From Chrysomallon squamiferum (lineage: Eukaryota > Mollusca > Gastropoda > Neomphalida > Peltospiridae): DNA of 64,000 nt. Shown here one piece after another: positions 13,733 through 28,997 of the stretch (its first letter is position 1; the number at the start of each line of letters is the position of its first letter). Location of the stretch: NCBI GenBank assembly GCA_012295275.1, contig CM022666.1, positions 4,556,387 through 4,620,386 of the forward strand, written 5' to 3'. Made by a program: the position numbers and the translations under genes. The notes under the pieces were generated by a model. The model was not told the DNA's origin and did no database searches. It worked only from the letters and a program-made list of their open reading frames with translations.

Positions 13733-16700
13733 TACACACGCACACATATATATGTTCTACAGGTACATTTGTGTACATATATACATATCTATAAGTCTCT
13801 GTGTGTATTTTTATATTCACAACAATTTTTTTCTTCTATTTTTTAAGTCTGAACTTGTCCATTCTGTCAGTGGCCTGCATCTTGGGGCTGATTGGTGGAG
13901 TGTACAGCCAGCTTTCAGCCAATCAGATCACAGTTTACATCACAGTGTATGCTCCCAAGTCATTCTTAGCCAATGAGACAACGGTTTACATGAACCAGGA
14001 TGTCAAAGGGAGAGTACTGCACGAAGAAGACATCAAAGTGAAGAGATATGGTGAGAACAGAATTAAAATTCTAGCAACTAAACATTTATTTTGTGTTACT
14101 GTATTTTGTTTATTTGTTTGTGTGTGTATGAGTTTGTGTATAGGTGTGTTTGTGTGTATGTGTGTATGTGTGTGTTCTTGTGATGTGTGTATGTATATTT
14201 ATATGTGTGTGTAAAAATATATGTTTTACTTGTTTTACTCTATTTTATTTTTCCATATCATTAAACCCCTGTATTTATTAGTTGCCGTTAGATACCATAT
14301 TTATTACACATGCTTGTGTTTTTAAGATGTTGCTGAACCCATTCTCCATAGTTTGAACGTCAACCACTGTGGCAACCACAGATGTGAGCAAGGCTGTGAC
14401 TACAACACAGGAAACTGCATTTGTCTCCATGGTTACCGCGTTAAACCAGATGGCACCTGTGAAGGTGAGAGAATAACATAAAAAGATGTTCAGTGTTATT
14501 TTTTAAATAAATTTTATATTTTTTTATTTTTGTGTGTATTCTAGCTATGTACATTTTTAGTTTGTATGTAGATAGTTTGGTATAGTGATGTTCCTGTCAG
14601 TATACAGACTTAGTGATTATTGACAAATGTGTGCATGGACATACATATGTCATACATAATTAAGCATGTACAGAAAACTTATTTTCACACAAACATACAG
14701 ACAGACACACATGTATTCACACATATATGCATTATTATATATGTATAAAAATAAAAGTATACAGATGTATGTTTGAATTTATATATATATATACACACAC
14801 ACATCTCATACATACATAAAGACAGACAGCCTTGTACATCAGTCAGAAACAAACATATAATCATACATGAAATTTCTTTAAAAGTATATATATCATATAT
14901 CATATATGCACTAAACTGTTACCATGTTTATTGAATGCTTTGAAATTTAATATATCTCAATATAAGATATTTCAGGTCTAATAAATTTAATTAATGTTTA
15001 ATTAATTTTCATGAAATGTTTTAACATTAAATATATGTCAGTTTTAGATGTACTTTTAGAAGTGTTGGAATTGTCTGTCTGTCTATGCATCTATTTATTT
15101 AACTATATTAAAGAAAGAAAAAATTCAATTTCAGGTATATGTGTTTCAAATTTCTGCTTTAATATTCAGATCATGATACATGTTATCTTCTGTGTATCAG
15201 TTGCATCATTTTCCATTACAGGCAAAATTCTTTTAAAATGAATTAATAAGCTTGTGAAATAACAGAAGAAATGTCATAGCCTACAATTACAGACAGAGCA
15301 CAATAGCATCTGCAGTAGCTTGTAACCTGAATAGGGGTCATTCAGTGTCAAATCAGCCAGTTGGTTTGACTGTAACCTGTATAGGGGTCATTCAGTGTCA
15401 AATCAGCCAATGGGTTTGACTGTAACTTGTATAGGTGTCATTCCATGTCAAATCAGCCAGTGGGTTTGACTGTAACTTGTATAGGGGTCATTCAGTGTCA
15501 AACCAGCCAATGGGTTTGACTGTAACTTGTATAGAGCTCATTCCATGTCAAATCAGCCAATTGGTTTGACTGTAACTTGTATAGGGGTCATTCCATGTCA
15601 AATCAGCCAATGGGTTTGACTGTAACTTGTATAGGTGTCATTCCATGACAAATCAGCCAGTTGGTTTGACTGTAACTTCTATAGGTGTCATTTCATATTT
15701 CATGTCAAATCAGCCAATTGGTTTGACTGTAACTTGTATAGGTTTTATTTCATGTCAGATCAGCCAATGGGTTTGACTGTAACTTGTTTAGGTGTCATTC
15801 CATGTCAAATCAGCCAATGGGTTTGACTGTAACTTGTTTAGGTGTCATTCCATGTCAAATCAGCCAATGGGTTTGACTGTAACTTGTTTGGGTCATTTGT
15901 CAAATCAGCCAATGGGTTTGACTGTAACTTGTATATAGTGTCAAACCAGCCAATTGGTTTGACTGTAACTTGTATAGATGCCATTTCATGTCAAATCAGC
16001 CAATATGTTTGACTGTAACTTGCATAGGTGTCATTTCAAGTCAAATCAGCCAATGGGTTTGACTGTAACTTGTATAGGTGTCATTTCATATCAAATCAGC
16101 CAGTTGGTTTGACTGTAACTTGCATAGGTGTCATTTCAAGTCAAATCAGCCAATGGGTTTGACTGTAACTTGTATAGGTATCATTTCATATCAAATCAGC
16201 CAATGGGTTTGACTGTAACTTGTATAGGTGTCATTCCACGACAAATCAGCCTGTTGGTTTTGTAACTTGTATAGAGCTCATTCCTTGTCAAATCAGCCAA
16301 TTGGTTTGACTGTAACTTGTATAGGAGTTATTCTGTGTCAAATCAGCCAGTGGGTTTAACCTCAAGATCTTTGATTTTCCTGAAATTTCATATATAGTTT
16401 GGACCTGGCATAACTAGTCCAAATAATTTTGGATATATTTGTTCTTGAATTTGGGGTTTTGTTTAAAAAAAGACATTTTTTACATCCGGAAATGCTGATA
16501 AACAGTGGGTCAGTGTTGATAAAACTGCTATCATTGGGAAGCTAATTTGATAAGCATTCCAAATCTCTTATTATTTCCTTGACGGGTGCAAGGTAAATTT
16601 TGATAATCTTTTGACCTTTTGTTTGACGTATTGACCTTGAAATGACCTCTTGTCAGAATCATATTCCAAGATGTTATCTACAACATATAAAAAATTTCAC

Positions 16701-17689
16701 TGGACTTTGTTACTCATTTATTCAGTTTCATTCATTTACATTTATCATCAGTAGATAATTCACTGGACTTTTTGTTATTCATTTATTCAGTTTTATTCAT
16801 TTACATTTATCACTGATGGATAATTCATTTGCAAAGTTGTTTTTCATATTAATATATTACAGACTCTTCTTTTATTTTTTATTTATTTTTTTACAATTTT
16901 TAAACTGAAGACACAGTTGTAATTTTGTAAAAGCTACATGTCTCTATTGTTGCATGTTTATTATGCACTGGTGATACATACATATTTATATTTGTTAATG
17001 ACTGTGTAATAAATATGTTAATTTCAGGTTTAGTAGATATTAATAGTCATTTAGAAGCTTTTTATTCTAGAATGTTGTATGTGTTTATTTGTAAAAGAAA
17101 TGTTGCCACCTTTTTTATTTAAGTTTTTTGTAGATTTTATTTTGTTTTACTGTTGTTTAATGGTAGAAATAAGTAACGAAAATAAATAAAAATTATTTAC
17201 TTTTATTGGGTTAATTTAAAACTTCAAGTAAAATATCTAATTTTCATTTTATGATTGGGAATGCATAAAAATAAAATGTGAATAAAAATATAAATTTACT
17301 AAAATAAAAATAAATAATGGATTTTTATTACCTTCACTTTGAAGATATGAAAAGCAAATTCACATTGCATTAAAAACTTGTAATAGAAATAGCCACATGT
17401 ATTTTGCAGTTAGTTAAAATTATTTTACAATAAAAAAATAAATTCTTTAATAAGAAATAATTTTTGTGATGAAAAATAATTTATGCTTTTAGTACCCACA
17501 AAAATAATTATATATAAAATACTTTATAAAATAATATACAAGTCTGTAATATATCATTACACTTCCCATTAATTCAACTTTTTATGACTATTTTTTATTT
17601 ATATTTATATATATATATATATATATATTAAGTCTTCTGTGCTAAAATTTCTGCACACATTTCTTCCCAGTTATATCCCAAAAATATAT

Positions 17690-17729
<40 letters not shown>

Positions 17730-18087
17730 ATATTTGTATTATTTTATAACCCTGCCAGTTCAAAATGGTGCTCAGTGCCGATACTAACGTCTACATGACT
17801 AATTATTATTTCAGATATTAATGAGTGTATGGAGGGTGGGACCTCATGCCACTCGGCGGCTGGCTGCCTCAACCGCCGAGGCTCATATGACTGTATTTGT
17901 AGTGGAGATTACTATGGTAACGGCAAGTACTGTCGGGGTAGGTACTTTAGTTATCTCCCTTCTAACCCAGTTACCTCCCATGTTCAGAAAATCTGAAATT
18001 CTTAATTTAAAAAAAAAGTTTTTTTTTTTTTTTTTTTTTTAAAACATTTTTTGTTTTTATTATTATTATTTTTTAAAACTATTATTA

Positions 18088-18149
<62 letters not shown>

Positions 18150-19506
18150 TTATTTTATTTTTATTATTTTTTTTTTAACTTTATCTTTTTCTTCTTCATT
18201 TTTGCTTTCCTAAATGTTTCTGAATTCTAACAAACTAAAACAGTAGCATGAAAATTGCTGCCTTTTTTTTTTTATTAATTATTAAAAATCTAATCTATAT
18301 AAAAATATATTTATTTGTCTTTAGTTTGAAAACTTTGATAACCTTTTTTAAAATTTTTATACTTGTTTAAATACTAAAATTTACCAGTATTTTAAAGCAT
18401 TATTAATTTAATAACATGGGCATAGGCTAAAAACTGGAAAAGTAAATTTACAAATAACAATTTTTATTGGCATGAGTAGTTTTGTAAAACTGTGTGCATG
18501 CAGCTATTTTTTAAAGCATGTTTTGCTGCATGATTTTTTATGATTTTTATAACTGGCATTATTAAGTATTGAGGCTTCAGCAAATTCTGTTCTTATTACT
18601 GTTAATTTTAACTTTTTCAGATTTGACTATAATAATCATTATTTATTTCTTTAAGAATGAAACACAAATAGTTTTGTTTTTTAAATCACAAAAAACCCAT
18701 TGCTGATTTTTAATATTTTAAAACTCTTTTACTTAAATTTTATTCTAATTACTTTAAATGTCAATTTATTATTGTGTTATATTCACATTCACTATTCAGA
18801 CAAAAGTTGTATTAATTTATATTTATATTATATGAAGCTTTTGATTAATAATATAAAAACTGCTTATAATTTGTAAAATAGTTTGTGATAAAATTCTTAA
18901 AATTTTCATAGATTTTTAGAGATCATATCTATAGCTAGTCAGAACCTCATTTGATTGGTCACAATGTTTTATTACTTGCTAATGATTGGTCAATTCTAAT
19001 TTCAGCGTGTTCTGCACCTTGTGAAACAGGAACATACGAAGTACAGCCTTGTTCAGTGGACAAACAGAAAATATGTCGAGGTTTGAAATTTAAATATTTC
19101 CATTAGATTTGGATTTGTTGAGAGCAGAAGAGACATTTGAAAAATAACTGCATAATTATAATTACTACTATCATTATTCTTGTTAAATTTTTTTTTTAGT
19201 GAAATTTAATAACAATTATCAGGATAATAATGACTATAATTATTATCATCATTACTGATACTGTTGTTGTTTTGTTGTTAGTAATTATGTTTATAGTAGA
19301 AGCAATATTATTACTATCATACTTACTTCTACTTTTGCTACTTCTGTTGCTACTTCTATTGCTACTTCTACTACTATTACTACTGCTGCTACTACCATTA
19401 TTATTACTGCTGCTGTTATTATTATTGTTATATTTATTGTTATTGTTATTATTATTATTGGCATCATCATTATTGTTATTAATTATTTATTATTTATTAT
19501 CATTAA

Positions 19507-19539
<33 letters not shown>

Positions 19540-19790
19540 CATCATTATCATTGTTAATGTCATCATCATCATCATTATTGTTATTATTGTTGTCATTGTT
19601 ATTGTTATTATTCAGAATGTACAAAATCATGTCCTCCAGGCCACTTCATGTTGAGGCCATGTGAAACAAACAGAAATGCTGTGTGTAGAGGTGAGTGTTA
19701 AAATAGAGAAGAGAAGAAGATTATACTTCTGTTTGTCTGTATGTGAAAGAAAGATGATGAATATGTGTATGTTAAAGAGTGAGAGAGAGA

Positions 19791-19844
<54 letters not shown>

Positions 19845-19923
19845 CAGGCAGATAATGAGAGAGAGAGATAGAGAGACAGACAAACAGACAAACAGAGACA
19901 GAGAAAGACAAAGATAAACAGAG

Positions 19924-20009
<86 letters not shown>

Positions 20010-23000
20010 TGTGCATTAGAAAGAAATTAAATATGTCTGTGTATATATGAAAATAATATATATAAATGGATATTACCTGTTTTGCTCATATGGAAAAACA
20101 GAGTTTAAACGTGTTTTCATTAAAAAGTGATATTATACTGGTATGTATGGCATACTTATAGATAAGTACACATGTTATATTGGTTTCTGGTTTCAGCTTG
20201 CCCACAGCTGTGTCCAGCTGGAGAATTTGAATACAAGAAATGTGTGGGTGATTCTACCAGACAGTGCAAAAGTAGTTTTTAATGTTTGCTTGATTCAGCA
20301 CATTTTTATTCACTTTGATTCAACTGATTCAGTGTGACAGTTTTGTTTTGTTTAGACATAGTATAATTTGTTTTGATTAGTGATGATTCAGTTTATTTTG
20401 CCAATTTGATTTAGTTTTATTTTAGTTTTATTTTTTTTCTGATAAATATAAAATCTCTTCTGTTTATTTTGATTAAGCATATTAATAAACTGGTATTTAA
20501 ATTTATTTTATTTTTATATTTAGAACCAATAGTAATAATTATGGATGTTTTAAATTTTAAAATGATGTATTAAATAGAAGTCAACTTTGAATTTTTGTTA
20601 GAAAATTTATATTTATTATATTTTATTTTTAAAAATAAATTGTTTTATATTTAATTTTAACATTTTAAATATTAAAATTTTTTCTTTTTAATTATAATTT
20701 AGTGTCCATTTTTAAATTTGAATTTTATATTTTAAATTTCATTATTATTGTTATTTTTAAAAGGTTTTAATCATCTACCAAAACCCAAACCATCAAAGAA
20801 TATTATTATTGAAGACCAGCAGAATATCACAGACCAGAATTTCTCAACCAAGTTTATCCCTTCCAAGTTTCCTGGTTTGATGACCTTCAAATTTGACAGA
20901 GGCAAGTAAAAATTATTTTAAAAAGAGCACATTTAAATAATATTTATTCTTTTAAAAAATATTGTTAGTCCATTCTAGCTGAATGTTTTAAAAAAGTAGT
21001 ATATAGTGTATATTATTCATTTTCTGTTAATTATACAGCTTTGAAATGCAGAAAAATAAAATATATTTATTACAATTGATGTGATTATTAATGTTTGTTT
21101 TAAATTTTACAAAGGTCATGATATATTGTTACAGATTTTCTTCTAGTTTCATAGCAAACTAAATAAAAATATCTAGGTATTAACAAAACATTTAAAAAGA
21201 AGAAGAAATAAGCTGTTTAATTCATTATTCATTATATATAAAGAGATCTTGCTTTTTATTTAGAATCCTAGCTCTCTGTGTACATTTAATACTAATAATT
21301 ACTTTGGCTAAATAAATACATAACATATTTATTTATCTTTCCTTTCCTGTGTGATATCTGTGTATTGCACACATGCTTAGGAAATAACTTGTGTGTGTGT
21401 GTTTCAGGTGAGTCTCTGTCTGTGGAGATAACAGTAGAGTCACTCCAAGCAGGGCTTCTCTTTGTTCCCATCAACTCATCAAATGGTGGCCCATTTTCCT
21501 CAGTGTACATGTCCGGAAACACAGCCCAGTTCTGCCCTGACCCAGTCCCAAAGCATTACATTCTTCACTACAACAAGCTGAATGTGAGCATCAGGATGAA
21601 ATAGTAGAAATAACATTATAGTAATTTTACATTTATTGTATTAATTTTACATTTAATGTATTAATTTTACATTTAATGTATTAATTTTACATTTATTGTA
21701 TTAATTTTACACTTACTGTATTAATTTTACATTTACTGTATTAATTTTACATTTATATATTAATTTTGCATTTACTGTATTAATTTTACATTTATATATT
21801 AATTTTACATTTACTGTATTAATTTTACATTTATATATTAATTTTACATTTACTGTATTAATTTTACATTTATTGTATTAATTTTACATTTATTGTATTA
21901 ATTTTACATTTATATATTAATATTACATTTATTGTTGTAATTTTGACATTTACATATTAGTTTTACATTTATTGTCTTAATTTTACATTTGTTCCATTAA
22001 TTTTACATTCATGGTATGAACTCTTCGCATTTCACAGGACATAACCTTCACTGTGGCTGACAACGGCACTCTGATGCCTTGTGAATCACACACCGGCAAC
22101 ACGGTGGGCAACTTCCCTGGAACTGCTGGCCGACCTGGGACGTTCGTCTATGCAGAACCGGCACCCATGACCGACCTGTTCGAGATCAAACCCGAGTTTT
22201 TTCACGCTTCACCGGTTTGGACCGAGAGATCGAACCGATGCTTCAACCTGAGTCGGAAGTGCGAGGAGTGCTCGAGGTCGTGCGCAGGTCAGATGTCGCA
22301 GAACAGCAACGAATGCTCGGTCCTCGGCAACGAGAGTGACAACGGCTTTTCACCTCGACTACGTGTGTGTTATTCCTGCTGCTGCCGCCAGGACTGTTCA
22401 GACATCTGCAAGGATTATCATAAAAGACACTGTCAGCCCAAGAAGTGAGTCTCTGGTTTACTTTCAGATTCCTCAGTTGAATCAGATCATGATTTTTGAC
22501 TTCCTATGTACCACTACTCACCATGTTAGCAATCACAGTTCATTCAGGTGTAACAGTATCTGTGGGTGTTCCATATCATGTTTTGAAGGGTCCAGTACTT
22601 TGCCTGTCCAGTCAGTGATTAATCCACAAATCTTCTGTTGGTTTCTTGTGTGTCTTTTAAACTGTTTGTATCCATTCACTGACTGATTTACTGATATATC
22701 AAGTGGTTCGTCCATCACTGATTTGGTCACCTGTAATTCACACATTGATTCATCCACTAGTCGATTCATCCATCCATGCATTAATTCATTCACAAATTTC
22801 CCCATCCTTCCATCCATTCATTCATCCATCCATCCATACATTAATTTTTTCTTTCATGCATCCATCCATCCATCCATCTGTCCATTTGATTGTACATCCA
22901 TCTACTCTTTGCAACAACTGTCCTTGGATTGATCTGACATTTCAAAGTGCTCATTTAATTTAAGTAATGTATCAAACTTGGGACAAATTTGAATATAATG

Positions 23001-24619
23001 TATTAAAATCAAATTTTTCTGAAACCCATTAATATCAATGGCCAAGAAATCCTTCCATGCAAAACAAGTAAAAAAATTTATTAACAAAAATTTGACTTGC
23101 TTTGGGAAATATGTTAATTACCGTATATACTTGTTTATAAGTCGAATTTTTGGGAGAATTTTTGGAATATTAAGGTAATATTTTTGGGGTCGACTTATAC
23201 ATAGGTAATGCTTTTGTAGCTGTTGCTGAAGAGTCGCCATTTTGACTATTTTTTGCTATGGGATGCATCTAAAATAATCGCGGTCTTTCAGCTTTTCAAA
23301 AATATAATTTTATCGTATAAAAAATTTTGAAAAATTAAATAACATTCCCAAATATGAATGTAAAACATGATATTCTTCTGTTTAATGACATAAAAATACA
23401 TTTTAAAGCGAGAAAACCGTCAGTACGGCGTTATGTCTTACGGCGTCTTGCAATGATCTAGGAATGCAGACTTCTCTGCCAAATTGCACTAAATATTGGT
23501 CCTAATTTCATAAACAAAACTCACTTGTGTAACTGTAAAGAATTTGGTGAAATAATATTGCAAAATCATTAATATCCACTACCAAGAAATTTTGTAAATC
23601 ATAGAACGGCTAAATATAACGGTAAGTTAGGTCTCCATGTTAGACCTATTACATTAAAGAGATACTATTTATGATACATTTAGGCTATAGCTCATGTAAT
23701 ACATGCATTTATGTTATTATGGTATGTTCGTGCAAGTTACAGCTCGTGCAAGTTATGTTACAGTAGGCGTACAATGTAGGCCTTCATGGCACTGTCACAC
23801 TGGTCTAAAAATAGTGACGGTGCCTGGAATCTACAGTCGACTTATACACAAGTAATACCTAAAATGACGCAATTTTTGGTTTTAAAATACACATCGACTT
23901 ATACATAAGGTCGCCTTGTACACAAGTATATACGGTAATATGACCATAAAGGTCTAGTAGATGTTCTGAACATTTTCAGAATATGGTCAAAGTATCCATT
24001 AAAATGTATTAGTGGATGAGATTGGTTGTGCATGTCCCCCAAAGAGATTTGGAATCACAGAATTCAGGAAAATATAAAAATATTTCAGGTGTCTGCATGG
24101 AAGTTGGGTGGAGCTGCATGTGCAGCCACGTTGGGACAGCAGCAAGAGCAACCACTTCTACTGCCACATCCGACCAATCACAGACCAGCATCTGGTTACC
24201 CTTGACTACCGCATATCTTATCAAGGGAGACCATTTCACAGAGAGCAGCTGGAGCTGTTTGGTGACAGTGAGTGGAAGAAAACTGGTGAAATGGTTCACA
24301 GGTACGTGAGGTGTAAGCATGCACATGCAAATCCTATCATTTGAAGGTAGTTTCTGTAGAGACGCATTTCATTTGGTGACAAAAATGAATTTTGTTATAA
24401 ATTAATGATAGATATTTTTATTTGTTTATTTACACCTATGTGTCAGTTATTATTCATTATTATTAAATAAAAACTGTATTTGATACCTAATAATTAATAA
24501 AAATAAATATTAACATATTGTGTTAATATAAGAAAGAAAACACCACTGCAAGCTCTACTCCATGTGTTGCATATTGTCACTTACCAGCAACAGATCCTTT
24601 TCAAAATACTGGAAATACT

Positions 24620-24654
<35 letters not shown>

Positions 24655-26279
24655 ATTTTTTCATGGAAACAAATTTTTTTTTAAATCTTTCTTTTTAGAG
24701 AATATTTGTATTGAACTCTTTACTAGGGGAGGTAACTTTATTCAAAAGATAATAACTTAGTTTCTTTCTACCATCTTATGAAATAACATTCTCATAGGGA
24801 GATAATTCTGTTTAACTGAAGATAACTCAAACATTATCATAGGGGAGATAACTTTATTCAAAAGATCATATGAAGATAACTCAAAGGGCATTACCATAAG
24901 GGAGATAACTCTATTCAGTTCTGAAGATAACTCAAAGGGAACTTTCTCCTTTCAGACACAAGCTGCTGGTGGTGAAAGTAGATTCCAAACTTTCACTGAT
25001 GCCAGATTTCCTGGAAGGAGATTTGTCCCGGGGGTTTGGGCTTTTCAAGGTTGGTAAATACAAGAATCACGGGCACCCAGTGAAATCTTCAGTTGTCAGT
25101 GGAGAGTCTGTGCTCATCAGACCAATCAACCCCTTTGGAGAGAACAATGAAAAAACATGTAAGTTTCCATTTTGAAATAGGCCATCTTTGTCTCTTTTCA
25201 TTCATCCTATCATCCATCCATCCATCCGTCCATCCATCCATCCATCCATCCATCCATCCATCCATCCATCTATTAATATGCACATAATATTACTTTTCTT
25301 GCCAATTTTGAACAAATAAATGAGCTCACATAAATATACATATGTACCCAAACTAAATTAAGATGTTACATGTGTTAATACCTGATTTCTGCCAGAGTAT
25401 ACAGTTATTCATCTATGTATATGTATGTATTGTTATTTAAAACATATTTAAGCTTTTTACTTAAACAAGTTCCTAGACAAGTATTTCTAATAGCACTACT
25501 ACTACTAGTAGAGTTACTATTACTATACTACAGTTAAAAACTATCTTATCTTTTGACTGTTGTTATTTATTTATTATTTTTATTGTTGTTGTTGTTGTTG
25601 TTCTTTTTCTTCTTCTTGTTCTTGTTCTTATTATTATTACTATTATAACTATTACTCTTATGACTGTTACTGTTTTTGTTATTGTTATTGTTATGGTTAT
25701 TGTTATTGTTATGGTTATTGTTATGGTTATTGTTATTGTTATGGTTATGGTTATGGTTATGGTTATGGTTATGGTTATGGTAATGGTTATGGTTATGGTT
25801 ATGATTATTGTTATTTTTATTGTTTTTGTTATTGTTATTGTTTTTGTTATTGTTATTGTTATTGCTATTGTTATTTCAGCAAGCCCTGACTCAACAGTGA
25901 TGGAATACTCTGTAATTGCTACAGAACAGGAAGGACCTTACAAACCCAACACGGACATGTTTGTGGTTACCTACGGCAACCACTCATTTCCATATCAGGT
26001 GACACATCGGAATGAGGCTCCGACCCTGGATGTCACTCTTCCACACGAGTTGTCAGTTCTGGAACATGTCTTCCCATTTGTCGCTCTGCAGCACAAGACA
26101 CTGAATGGAAACATTTCTAACAATGGCTCCCATTGGCTGGTGCATGTAATGGGCAGGACTAAGTCATGTCCTGGTAGGATGGATTCCATTGGTTGATAAT
26201 AATAACAAAACAAAAATAATAATAATAATAATAATAAAAAATAGGAAGAAACTGATAATAATAATAATAATAATAATAA

Positions 26280-26310
<31 letters not shown>

Positions 26311-26519
26311 AAGAAGAAACTAATTAATTAATTTATAAATTAATAAAATAATATACAAAAACCCCCAATAATAATAATAATAATCATCATCATCATCATC
26401 ATCTTAATGATAATAACTAATATAGTACTAACAATGATAATGATATAACAAGTAAATAATAGTGTTGATGACAATCAGGATGAAAGTAATAGTAGTAATA
26501 AATTAAAATATTAATGATT

Positions 26520-26551
<32 letters not shown>

Positions 26552-28538
26552 CATATAAATAATAATAATATAAAATAACAACAACAACACAAAAAAAACA
26601 AAAACAACAACAACAGAAAAAAAAAATAATATCACAAACATTATATTATATATATATTTTTATTTTTCATTTCAAACTAATTCAAAACTGTCTCAATCTT
26701 ACCAGGTTTACTCCATGCTGAGGTCTGCCACCCGGACTATCCCAGAAATCCTTTGTACAAATTCAAGATGGCCATCAGGTGTCCTCGGAAGTTCCACCTG
26801 AAGTTTGAAATACCAACAGACGACGATCCACTGCTGGAGAAGGAGATGGTGATCAGTTTCACAGACAATACTACCAAGCATGTGCTGAGAGTGTTCAGAC
26901 CTGCCCCTGCCAGTTCCAAGGTGGAGCTAAATGAACATCAGTTGCCCCTTGGTAAATCATTAATAATTAAATTAGTATTAGATTAGTTCTACTGTAGACG
27001 GATGTTGCGTTTTTGAAAAATTAGGTCTCTGTTTAGAATATAAGTCATAAAAGATTAATTATAATTGTTGTTATTTAAAAAAAAAAATTTATAATGTTTT
27101 TAAATTCCCATTTTTCGTTAAAATTTGTTGTTTAGATTGTTATTGATAATTGAAATAGTGTCCTTGTGAAATGTTGTGTTCTTGTCCTTAGTGGAACTTC
27201 CTGAGAACAGTTTTTTCTCTGAAACAAAATGAAACTATTCTTGTCACTACTTGAACAGTGTGAAAAAAAGTGTTCTTGTTACCTAGGTGGAACATTGATT
27301 TCTTGTCACTAAGTGGTTAATTGTATCTTGAGTGAAATTATATTAAGTGAAATGTAGATTTTTGTCTTTAACACTAGCTGAAATTATTACTATTGCTATT
27401 AATTGAAACAGTTTTTCAGTGTCAGAAACACTAACATTCACTATCACTAACTGAAATAAAACTATTCACTCTCTCTAATGAAAGACAAACTGTCACTAAC
27501 AAATTTAATTAATGCCTCAACATTTCAAAGCATCGCTTTTGTTTTCTCCATTTCAGACCCTGATATTCCAAGTTTGCAAGTGAAAACACACATATCTGGT
27601 CCATCAGGAGCCAAAGGAGCCATATTTTCTATCCCCTACCTGACATCAGTGTGTGGTGCTGTCATTCTCCTCCTTGTTCTAGCAGCCTTTGGTCTTGCCT
27701 TGGCTCCAGGTATTGGTTTGCAGATAACACACACCAAAACTTATCCTCACACTGAACTCTGTATACCAGAGTGAATCATTCAAGCTTAGCTATATTTGAG
27801 TTATTTGTGTTGTGCTTTAAGTTACTCTGACATTTTGCGAGTTATGCAGGCATAATTGTTTTGGGAGTGCTGATAGGTTTTTGTTTTATGCATCTGTATT
27901 TTTATAATCTGGACATGTTTTAACATACCTATATGAAAGTTTGTTCTGCTGCTGAAGCAGTTAATTTAATTACATTACTTAAATTTTCAAGTTTTGAATT
28001 AATAATAGTAATAATAATAATAATAGTAATAATAATAATAATAATAATAATGATAATAATAATAAAAATGATAATAATAATAATTGTAAAGTAATAATAG
28101 TAACTGTAACAAAAATAATAATTACAAAAGCAAAAGCAATAACAATAACATTAATAACAATAATAGTTATAGTAACAGTAGCAATAATAATAATATTAAT
28201 AATAACAGTAATAGCAATACAGTAATATGAATAATAATAATAAAAATGATAATAATAATAATAATAATAATTGTACAGTAATAATAGTAACTAATAAAAA
28301 TAATAATGACAAAAGCAAAAGCAATAACAATAACAATAATAATAGTTATATAATAACAGTAGCAGTAATAATAATATTAATAATAACAGTAATAGCAATA
28401 CAGTAATATGAATAATAATAAAAATGATAATAATAATAATTGTAAAGTAATAATAGTAACTGTAATAAAAATAATAATAACAGAAGCAAAAGCAATAACA
28501 ATAACATTAATAACAATAATAGTTATAGTAACAGTAGC

Positions 28539-28569
<31 letters not shown>

Positions 28570-28912
28570 TAATAAAATAAATAAATAAATAAAAACAGTA
28601 TGAAGGAGTTAAAATATGTTAATCTGTAATTGTAAACTAATTAATCTATATTTAATTATAATTGATGTTCACAGATTTGCCTGGACCGGAATCCCCCCAT
28701 GTCAAACTCTCTTACATCTTGATGATGATTGGTTACGTAACAATCAACTTTCTCTACAGTGTCATTGTTACCATGACGATATTCACCATTGTCATTGTTG
28801 CCTACAACAGGTATAGTATACCAATATTTAATTTCATATCTCTGTTAAAGCCATTTGGACTTTTTGGGAAGTTTCAGTTTGACCATGAAAACAGTTGTGA
28901 TTTGAATTTATA

Positions 28913-28997
<85 letters not shown>

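Noticed and set aside
15310-16358. CRISPR-like array of regular repeats
   Set aside because: The whole 50-base unit is repeated, with no unique spacers, in a eukaryotic intron.
19785-20003. Ser/Leu-rich or Arg/Glu-rich proteins across (GA)n tracts
   Set aside because: Microsatellite translation in all frames; also at 8340-8580 and 35734-36530.
25560-25875. Interstitial telomere repeat
   Set aside because: The hexamer is GGTTAT mixed with GTTATT, not TTAGGG or another known telomere unit.
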